Positions 14,767-19,695 of a stretch of 19,695 bases of DNA are shown piece by piece. The position numbers and the translations under genes were made by a program. The stretch covers positions 1 to 19,695 of the forward strand of contig JAADBR010000124.1 of assembly GCA_009995705.1 (NCBI GenBank), read 5' to 3'. The notes beneath the pieces are model-generated. The model was given only the letters and a program-made list of their open reading frames with translations, searched no databases and was not told where the DNA came from. Every line of letters starts with the position of its first letter. Position 1 is the stretch's first letter. The DNA is from Microcystis aeruginosa W13-11 (GTDB lineage Bacteria; Cyanobacteriota; Cyanobacteriia; Cyanobacteriales; Microcystaceae).

Positions 14767-15531
14767 ATGAAACTATTACCCGCAGAATGCCAGCATTTAC
14801 AAGACAAAGTAGCCATAGTAACCGGGGCCTCGCGAGGGATCGGCAAAGCGATCGCCTTGGAATTAGCCAGCCAGGGTGCTACTGTAGTGGTGAACTATGC
14901 TAAATCTAGCAGTGCTGCTGATGCCGTTGTTGAAGAAATTACCGCGGCTGGGGGAAAGGCAATAGCTCTACAAGCAGATGTGGCTAAAAGCGAAGAAGTG
15001 GATAATTTAGTAGATAGTACCAAAGAAAAATTCGGTCATGTTGATGTCTTAGTTAATAATGCCGGTATTGCCCGGGATACCCTAATGTTAAGAATGAAAT
15101 TAGAAGACTGGCAAGCGGTCATCGATCTCAATTTAACCGGAGTTTTTCTCTGCACTCGCGCCGTCGGTAAATTGATGTTAAAACAGAAAAGCGGCCGCAT
15201 AATTAACATCACTTCTGTATCTGGTTTGATGGGTAATCCGGGTCAATCTAATTACAGCGCCGCTAAAGCTGGTGTTATCGGTTTAACGAAAACTTTAGCC
15301 AAGGAATTTGCCAGTCGAGGCATCACTGTTAATGCCGTGGCCCCCGGCTTTATTGAAACTGATATGACTCATGACCTCAAAGCAGATGAAATTCTCAAAT
15401 ATATCCCCCTCTCCCGTTACGGAAAACCGGAAGAAGTCGCTGGGATGGTGCGTTTTTTAGCGGCAGATCCCGCCGCTATTTATATCACTGGTCAAGTCTT
15501 TAACGTCGATGGTGGCATGGTTATGGCTTAA
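14767..15531 (+). CDS. fabG: 3-oxoacyl-[acyl-carrier-protein] reductase FabG
   Basis: FabG reduces 3-ketoacyl-ACP to 3-hydroxyacyl-ACP with NADPH in fatty acid elongation. Seen: Rossmann motif TGASRGIG at 19-26, NNAG at 97-100 and the catalytic tetrad Asn122 (LNLTG), Ser150, Tyr163 and Lys167 (YSAAK), with the 13-residue Ser-Tyr spacing of E. coli FabG. The C-terminus ends NVDGGMVMA as expected. I chose the ATG at 14767 (MKLLPAECQH); an ATG at 14755 and a TTG at 14737 are in frame upstream, and none has a well-placed Shine-Dalgarno. Length from this start is 254 residues, close to the family norm. The gene is followed directly by the inverted repeat at 15532. Confidence 0.95.
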   Translation: MKLLPAECQHLQDKVAIVTGASRGIGKAIALELASQGATVVVNYAKSSSAADAVVEEITAAGGKAIALQADVAKSEEVDNLVDSTKEKFGHVDVLVNNAGIARDTLMLRMKLEDWQAVIDLNLTGVFLCTRAVGKLMLKQKSGRIINITSVSGLMGNPGQSNYSAAKAGVIGLTKTLAKEFASRGITVNAVAPGFIETDMTHDLKADEILKYIPLSRYGKPEEVAGMVRFLAADPAAIYITGQVFNVDGGMVMA

Positions 15532-15617
15532 TTCAGTTATCAGTTATCAGTTTTAAATGATATTATTCACCGATCAATCTTCACTAATTACTGTTTACTG
15601 ATAACTGATAACTGAAA
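15532..15617. repeat. Perfect 20-bp inverted repeat joining the fabG stop to the next start
   Basis: TTCAGTTATCAGTTATCAGT (15532-15551) is the exact reverse complement of ACTGATAACTGATAACTGAA (15597-15616), with a 45-nt centre. The left arm starts one base after the fabG stop codon and the right arm ends one base before the ATG of the next gene. It is the same element family as 5457-5550 and could fold into a hairpin that ends fabG transcription. Confidence 0.88.
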
Positions 15618-16385
15618 ATGACTTACTGTTTAGGAATTATCAATCGTTTTGGCATTGTTATGGGGGCAGATTCTCGCACGAATGCGGGAGTAGATTATAT
15701 CTCGGCCTATCGAAAGTTATTCGACTTTTCGGTGTCGGGAGAAAGGGTAATTATGGTCTGCACATCGGGGAATTTATCGATTAGCCAAGGCGTGATTCAC
15801 GAACTAAAAAGAGATCTGCACAATCAAGAGGATAAAAGTCTTCATTCTCTGAATCATCTCTACGATATCGCTCACTATATCGGTGATAAAAGTCGTCAAG
15901 TGCAAGCTAGGGAAAGGACTTGGTTAGAAAAAGATAATATTGATTTCCAATGTAACTTTATTCTTGGGGGACAAATTAAAGGAGAAGAACCGCAATTATT
16001 CCTGATTTATTCCCAGGGAAATCATATTCAAGCCACCAAAGAAACGCCTTTTTTACAGATAGGTGAAACTAAATACGGCAAACCAATTCTTGATCGCACC
16101 ATTACCTATGATACACCCCTAGAGGAAATGGCCAAATGTGCCTTACTTTCGATCGATTCGACCATGAAATCGAATATTTCCGTCGGACCGCCTATCTATT
16201 TGAGTATGTATGAAGCTAATAGCCTAAGCCTACGTCATAAGCTACAATTGCGCCTAGGAGATCCCTACCTAGCCAAAATGCGGAAACTCTGGGAGGATTA
16301 CGTCCGGCAAGCTTTCGAGGCTATGCCCAATGTGGAATGGCATTATACTGATGAAGATACCAAAGAAGATATCATAATAGATTAA
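15618..16385 (+). CDS. anbu: Anbu-type proteasome-like peptidase
   Basis: This 255-residue protein belongs to the Ntn-hydrolase proteasome superfamily and matches Anbu (bacterial proteasome homologue). Seen: after Met removal the N-terminus is Thr1 (TYCLGI), with Asp17 (GADSRTNAG) and Lys32 (SAYRKLF) in the positions that support the Thr1 nucleophile of proteasome beta subunits, then CTSGNLSISQ and a C-terminal acidic tail. Known: Anbu assembles into open, lock-washer-like rings and its substrates are poorly defined. In other bacteria it sits in a cluster with transglutaminase, alpha-E and ATP-grasp genes; none of those is present here. The start codon directly follows the inverted repeat and has no Shine-Dalgarno. 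Gene neighbours give no functional clue. Confidence 0.9.
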   Translation: MTYCLGIINRFGIVMGADSRTNAGVDYISAYRKLFDFSVSGERVIMVCTSGNLSISQGVIHELKRDLHNQEDKSLHSLNHLYDIAHYIGDKSRQVQARERTWLEKDNIDFQCNFILGGQIKGEEPQLFLIYSQGNHIQATKETPFLQIGETKYGKPILDRTITYDTPLEEMAKCALLSIDSTMKSNISVGPPIYLSMYEANSLSLRHKLQLRLGDPYLAKMRKLWEDYVRQAFEAMPNVEWHYTDEDTKEDIIID

Positions 16386-16416
16386 GTAGCTCTTTGTGAA
16401 TTAACTTTACAACTCG

Positions 16417-17154
16417 ATGATCATTGTTACCTTGATGTTGGCAGGTAGTCTAGCTTGGTTTTTTAGTACCCTTGCCGGTGGGGGCAGCCCCCTGATTCTA
16501 CTCCCCGTTTTAGGTTGGTTTCTCGATGCCGCCGTCATTCCTCCGGTTTTGACCACGGGGATGCTAATCGGTAACGTCCAACGCATGGGAATGTATTGGC
16601 GGGCTATTGACTGGCGCTCGACAGTGTGGTATCTACCCGGGGCAATTATGGGGTCCACCCTCGGCGCTTTTGTCTTTGCCCATTTACAATTCAAATGGTT
16701 GCCGCTAGTTTTGGGAATTTTTCTGGTTTTCTCCTCACTTAAACAATTATTTCCCCAACAAGAAAATCCTTTTTTTGAGATTAAAACTTGGTATTTTATG
16801 CCCTCGGGATTTATCTACGCTTTCCTGTCAGGATTAGTCGGTAGTACCGGCCCGATGATGAACCTGTTTTATATCAACTATGGGCTAGTTAAAGAACCAA
16901 TGGTGGCAACGAAATCCGTTCACATGGTAGTAGTTCATGTGGCCAAATTAATCGCCTACGCAGCTTTTGGAGTTTTACATCTGCCTTTTCTTGGTTACGG
17001 TTTATTGGTAGGATTAGCGGCCTGGCCGGGCAATTGGTTAGGACAAAAAGTTTTAGAAAGAATGAGTCCCCAGCAATTTAAACAAGCAGTGATGTTATTC
17101 GTTTCGATGAGTGGCCTATTGATGATCTGGCGAGAACGGGGCATCGTCTTTTAA
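16417..17154 (+). CDS. TauE/SafE family membrane permease
   Basis: This 245-residue, strongly hydrophobic protein has about seven or eight membrane segments arranged in two halves, as in the TauE/SafE (TSUP) family of putative exporters for sulfite, sulfonates or other organic anions. Seen: the N-terminal glycine-rich stretch FSTLAGGGSPLILLPVLG at about 16-33, which is the family hallmark, and the second-half counterpart FLSGLVGSTGPMMNL at about 136-150. The C-terminus MIWRERGIVF is short and polar. It starts 31 bp after the Anbu gene on the same strand. The substrate cannot be told from sequence. Confidence 0.87.
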   Translation: MIIVTLMLAGSLAWFFSTLAGGGSPLILLPVLGWFLDAAVIPPVLTTGMLIGNVQRMGMYWRAIDWRSTVWYLPGAIMGSTLGAFVFAHLQFKWLPLVLGIFLVFSSLKQLFPQQENPFFEIKTWYFMPSGFIYAFLSGLVGSTGPMMNLFYINYGLVKEPMVATKSVHMVVVHVAKLIAYAAFGVLHLPFLGYGLLVGLAAWPGNWLGQKVLERMSPQQFKQAVMLFVSMSGLLMIWRERGIVF

Positions 17155-17273
17155 AATTTTGCTGACAAGGGGACAAATTTTGCTAAAATACTAAATAAAG
17201 GCAAATTGTACTAACAATGTCTAATACATCGATAACCGTTAAATTTGCTCCTTGATTAACCCCACAGCTGAAA

Positions 17274-17693
17274 ATGACAGAAACCGCCAATTTTACCCTC
17301 GAACAAGGTTTAGAACGCTACCAACAGGGAGAAAGCGCCGCCAGTTTATTGCCGGAATTTAAACAATTAAGCGATCGCAGTCCGAAAAATGCCGCCGTTT
17401 GGTCCTGTTTAGCTTGGTTATATATGCTCACCGATAAACCGGAATTAGCCCTAAAAGCCGCCCAAAAAGCCGTTAAACTCGATAAAGTTTCCCCCCAAAA
17501 CCGGATCAATTTGGTTTTGGCTATGTTGGAAACCAAAACCGCCGGAGTTAGAGAACATATCGAACTGGTGCAACAATTAGTTAGTTTAAATAAAGAAGTT
17601 CGCCAAGAAGTGGATGAAAATATCGCCGATGGTTTGGCTAGAAAACCCGATTGGAAAAGTTTAGAACGCGTCAAAGCTTGGTTAAATGAATAA
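17274..17693 (+). CDS. Tetratricopeptide-repeat protein
   Basis: This 139-residue soluble protein consists of helices with a TPR-like pair at about 37-88 (AAVWSCLAWLYMLTDKPELA then LKAAQKAVKLDK), so it probably binds another protein. The C-terminal helices (VRQEVDENIADGLARKPDWK) are charged. No enzyme motif is seen. Its last codons overlap the start of the M48 peptidase gene by 8 bp (ATGAATAA), so the two are likely translationally coupled and may act together. Known: small TPR proteins paired with proteases often act as adaptors, but there is no direct evidence here. Confidence 0.85.
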   Translation: MTETANFTLEQGLERYQQGESAASLLPEFKQLSDRSPKNAAVWSCLAWLYMLTDKPELALKAAQKAVKLDKVSPQNRINLVLAMLETKTAGVREHIELVQQLVSLNKEVRQEVDENIADGLARKPDWKSLERVKAWLNE

Positions 17694-18573
17694 AAATATG
17701 GAATTATCAAAACAGTTATTACTCGGCTTGAAAGCCAATGATTTTCGGCATCCCATCGACCTAGAGGCCACTAATTCCCTCAAACAGTTGCCCGGGTTAG
17801 ATATAGCCGTGAGAAGTTTGTTAGGTTCCGTCGCTGAGGAATTCTTTTACTTAAATAATATTGCTGCTAGTGTTTTGGTGGGGGGAAAACAATTACCAGA
17901 CCTGCATAATCTCCTCCTAGAAGCTTGCCGAGTTCTTGACTTAGAACCACCTCAATTATACATTCAGCAAAACCCCGTTCCTAACGCCTATACCTTCGCC
18001 ATGCGCGGCAAAAAACCGTTCATGGTGATGCACACTTCCCTAATTGAAATGCTGACTCCCGCAGAAATTCAAGCGGTAATCGCCCACGAATTAGGTCATC
18101 TCAAATGTGAACACGGCGTTTATCTGACTTTAGCCAATATTATGGTCCTAGCGGCGGGATTACTGCCCAATTGGGGGACAATGTTAGCACGATCCCTACA
18201 GGAGAGAATGTTAGCATGGGTGCGCTGCGCCGAGTTTAGTTGCGATCGAGCGGCTTTATTGGCAGTTCAAGACCCAAAAATCGTCATGTCGGTGTTGATG
18301 AAGTTAGCCGGAGGTTCCCCCAGTCTCGCACCTTTATTAAATTTAGAGGCTTTTATCGATCAGGCCAAGTCCTACGATGCCGTCAGCTCCTCGGAAATGG
18401 GCGAAATGTTAAAGGGTTTGCAAACCCAACAGTTAACCCATCCCCTCCCCGTCCTGCGTGCGCGAGAAATTGATCGTTGGGCCAGTTCCCCCGATTATCA
18501 AAATTTGTTAAAAGGGCCAAAAATGGGTTATAATAACAGAACTAATGCCAAGGGCGAATGGCGAAATTGGTAG
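17686..18573 (+). CDS. M48-family zinc metallopeptidase (HtpX-like), C-terminus inside a tRNA gene
   Basis: This 295-residue protein is a zinc-dependent endopeptidase of family M48. Seen: HELGH at 134-138 with Glu135 as catalytic base, third zinc ligand Glu183 in AEFSCDRAA, an upstream substrate-strand block NPVPNAYTFAMRG at 96-108 and a hydrophobic segment LANIMVLAAGLLPNW at about 149-163. Unlike HtpX it lacks the N-terminal membrane helices, so it may be soluble or peripheral. It overlaps the TPR gene by 8 bp; Met5 (17698) is an alternative start that removes the overlap. The last seven codons (GEWRNW plus stop, from 18552) are read from the tRNA-Leu gene, and the TAG stop is the GGTAG of its D-loop. 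Confidence 0.9.
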   Translation: MNKNMELSKQLLLGLKANDFRHPIDLEATNSLKQLPGLDIAVRSLLGSVAEEFFYLNNIAASVLVGGKQLPDLHNLLLEACRVLDLEPPQLYIQQNPVPNAYTFAMRGKKPFMVMHTSLIEMLTPAEIQAVIAHELGHLKCEHGVYLTLANIMVLAAGLLPNWGTMLARSLQERMLAWVRCAEFSCDRAALLAVQDPKIVMSVLMKLAGGSPSLAPLLNLEAFIDQAKSYDAVSSSEMGEMLKGLQTQQLTHPLPVLRAREIDRWASSPDYQNLLKGPKMGYNNRTNAKGEWRNW

Positions 18574-18636
18574 ACGCACCACACTCAAAATGTGGCGAGG
18601 CAGCCCCTCATGTCGGTTCGAGTCCGACTCCGCCCA
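18552..18636 (+). tRNA. trnL-CAA: tRNA-Leu (anticodon CAA)
   Basis: This 85-nt gene folds as a class II tRNA. The acceptor arm GGGCGAA pairs with TCCGCCC at six of seven positions (A6-C67 mismatch), the D-stem is GCG/CGC with loop containing TTGGTAGA, the anticodon stem CCACA/TGTGG holds the loop CTCAAAA (anticodon CAA, reading UUG), a long variable arm GAGG...CCTC follows, and the T-arm is GTCGG-TTCGAGT-CCGAC. Discriminator A is 18636 and the CCA end is not encoded. The first 22 nt overlap the end of the M48 gene on the same strand. Confidence 0.95.
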
Positions 18637-18672
18637 TTAAATTACGGTAATTTCCGGCTATTATGGTGTTGA

Positions 18673-18957
18673 TGTTTCATCCGAGTAAATATTAATCTCA
18701 CGCCGAGGAGTAGATTTTACGCCTACTGGAAGCATCCTTACTACCTACCCCACTGGACAGACGAGATAGATAATTTCAGATTGGAATTGAGCTTGCTGTT
18801 TCGCTCTCAGGTAATCTACAATCATGCCTTAGAACGGTTTGGTTATTGTCATCAAAAAGCTCTGGGAAAAGCGAGCCGCAAAAGTGGTTTAACTTTGCCA
18901 GTTGACTGTCCTTGGACAATTGAGAAAATTCTTGATGAAGATTGGTTCCCTAGTTAA
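18673..18957 (+). pseudogene. 5'-truncated DUF29 family remnant
   Basis: From 18673 to the TAA at 18957 one frame is open without any ATG at a sensible start, and its last 75 residues match the C-terminal half of DUF29. Seen: HWTDEIDNFRLELSLL, then NHALERFGYCHQKALGKASR and VDCPWTIEKILDEDWFPS, which line up with the W...I.EHRQRI, YLETAIEEAYPDAR and CPFLPEQILDENF segments of the intact DUF29 protein at 1343. The N-terminal half is missing and a stop (18670-18672) closes the frame upstream. It starts 36 bp after tRNA-Leu. Confidence 0.72.
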
Positions 18958-19063
18958 TAAATACTCAAAAATAATGCTGTTTTTGAAAGGATTAATATCG
19001 CTGAATAGACCAGAGTTTTGCTTGGTTAAAGTTGCGATTTTTAGTAACTGAATGATGAAGAGC

Positions 19064-19091
19064 CGACAAAAGAACCCCGCCGTTAGCGGGG
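19064..19091 (-). terminator. Intrinsic terminator of the RTX-repeat gene
   Basis: CCCCGC (19075-19080) pairs with GCGGGG (19086-19091) around a 5-nt loop. Read on the minus strand the stem is followed by TTCTTTTGT. It is 37 bp past the stop of the minus-strand gene ending at 19129. Confidence 0.75.
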
Positions 19092-19128
19092 GATATGGCA
19101 TAGTTTTCCCGTGATGACTAGCTGAGAC

Positions 19129-19695
19129 TTACAGCCCGTAAACGAAGTCAGCATTAGTCATGCCAGCTGCGGCAAGAGCACCAACATTGGCAATTAGGTA
19201 ACTACCGGCGGCGTTGGCATCGTTATACCAGATGTTGCCGTCGGTAGTATTGACGTAGATGCCGGAGGCGTTTCCCAATGGTCGCCCGTCTAGCCCTGGT
19301 CCCTTGAAGAACCATAAAGAGTTAAGGACATTTCCGGCTACATTACCACCAACAAAGCTCAGACCCTTGATCCCCGGACTAATGGGGCCGGCCAAGGTTC
19401 TGTCAAGACTGTCCGCCAGAATGATTGTGTCATTAGGTACGGAGAAGTCGGTGATCAGATCACGGCTCTGGGGATTAATTGGGTTGGGGGATGGAAGTGA
19501 TATCAACGACACTTCCGTGAGCCTGAAGAAATCGTTTCCAGTGCCACCGGTAAGGGTATCCTCACCCAAGCCACCCTCGATGGTGTCGTTGCCAGCGCCG
19601 CCGTTAATCAGGTTAGCAGAAGCATTACCGGTCACCGAGTCGTTACCAGCGCCCATATTGGCGTTTTCAAAGTTGATGAAGCTTTCACCGACAAA
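19129..19695 (-). CDS. RTX (hemolysin-type calcium-binding repeat) protein, C-terminal part
   Basis: The frame runs through the right edge, so only the last 188 residues are seen. Seen: nonapeptide GGxGxDxUx repeats (GAGNDSVTG, GGAGNDTIEGGLGEDTLTGG, then GTGNDFF) at about residues 14-58, which bind calcium in a parallel beta-roll, followed by a non-repeat C-terminal domain rich in Gly and Asn (DLITDF..PNDTIILADSL and GNIWYNDANAAGSYLIANVG). Known: RTX proteins are usually exported by type I secretion through a C-terminal signal, and this ending DLITDF...D.I.L fits that class of tails. The enzymatic or adhesive N-terminal portion lies outside the window, so function cannot be given. An internal ATG at 19656 is not the true start. 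Confidence 0.85.
   Translation of the reverse strand, partial: FVGESFINFENANMGAGNDSVTGNASANLINGGAGNDTIEGGLGEDTLTGGTGNDFFRLTEVSLISLPSPNPINPQSRDLITDFSVPNDTIILADSLDRTLAGPISPGIKGLSFVGGNVAGNVLNSLWFFKGPGLDGRPLGNASGIYVNTTDGNIWYNDANAAGSYLIANVGALAAAGMTNADFVYGL

Noticed and set aside
17206..17230. Promoter upstream of the TPR gene
   Set aside because: Several TA-rich hexamers exist (for example TAAAAT, TAATAC) but none has a -35 box at acceptable spacing.
19129..19656. Complete gene starting at the internal ATG at 19656
   Set aside because: The frame continues open to the window edge with 13 further in-frame codons, so the gene is truncated by the window.

Overview
The window looks like chromosomal DNA of a bloom-forming unicellular cyanobacterium, most likely Microcystis (inference). 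Seen directly: repeated HIP1 octamers GCGATCGC (e.g. 6655, 11509, 13202, 14123, 14639, 14849), moderate-to-low GC, families typical of cyanobacteria (DUF29, Hanks-type kinases, an HhoA/HtrA-type protease) and many short interspersed repeats between genes. No contiguous phage, plasmid or IS is visible.

Layout. 1-1132 is the N-terminal part of a minus-strand MmeI-like restriction-modification enzyme running off the left edge. A DUF29 gene (1343-1810, +) converges with a minus-strand pair, threonine synthase then a MoaD/ThiS-like sulfur carrier, across a hairpin at 1916-1942 that can terminate both. After a repeat-rich gap comes a minus-strand group read era > uracil-DNA glycosylase-like > rsmD (6537 down to 4232), which combines ribosome maturation with base excision. 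A predicted lipoprotein (6573-7340) is divergent from era. Two paralogous Ser/Thr kinases (7565-8560, 8990-10516) follow, separated by a 36-bp repeat array and a 73-bp MITE-like inverted repeat. The second kinase carries a membrane segment encoded by 30 copies of a GGCTGN-type hexamer. An HtrA/Deg protease (10859-12139) follows, with a candidate structured RNA just upstream.

12201-13713 is a decayed stretch. It holds a broken minus-strand gene with a C8 tract at its damaged 5' end, unassigned DNA and a two-repeat CRISPR remnant. Ordinary metabolism then resumes on the plus strand: a DGAT/MGAT-like acyltransferase, fabG, an Anbu-type proteasome-like peptidase, a TauE/SafE permease, a TPR protein and an M48 peptidase. 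The M48 reading frame ends inside a tRNA-Leu(CAA) gene. Beyond the tRNA are a 5'-truncated DUF29 remnant and, on the minus strand, the C-terminal end of an RTX-repeat protein that runs off the right edge.

The genes do not form one pathway. Local units are thrC with the sulfur carrier, era/UDG/rsmD, the kinase pair, acyltransferase with fabG (lipid metabolism), and the TPR/M48 overlapping pair. I found no complete new defence or biosynthetic system. The most unusual items are the M48/tRNA-Leu overlap, the hexamer-encoded membrane region, the inverted repeat directly abutting two start codons, and the candidate RNA upstream of htrA.
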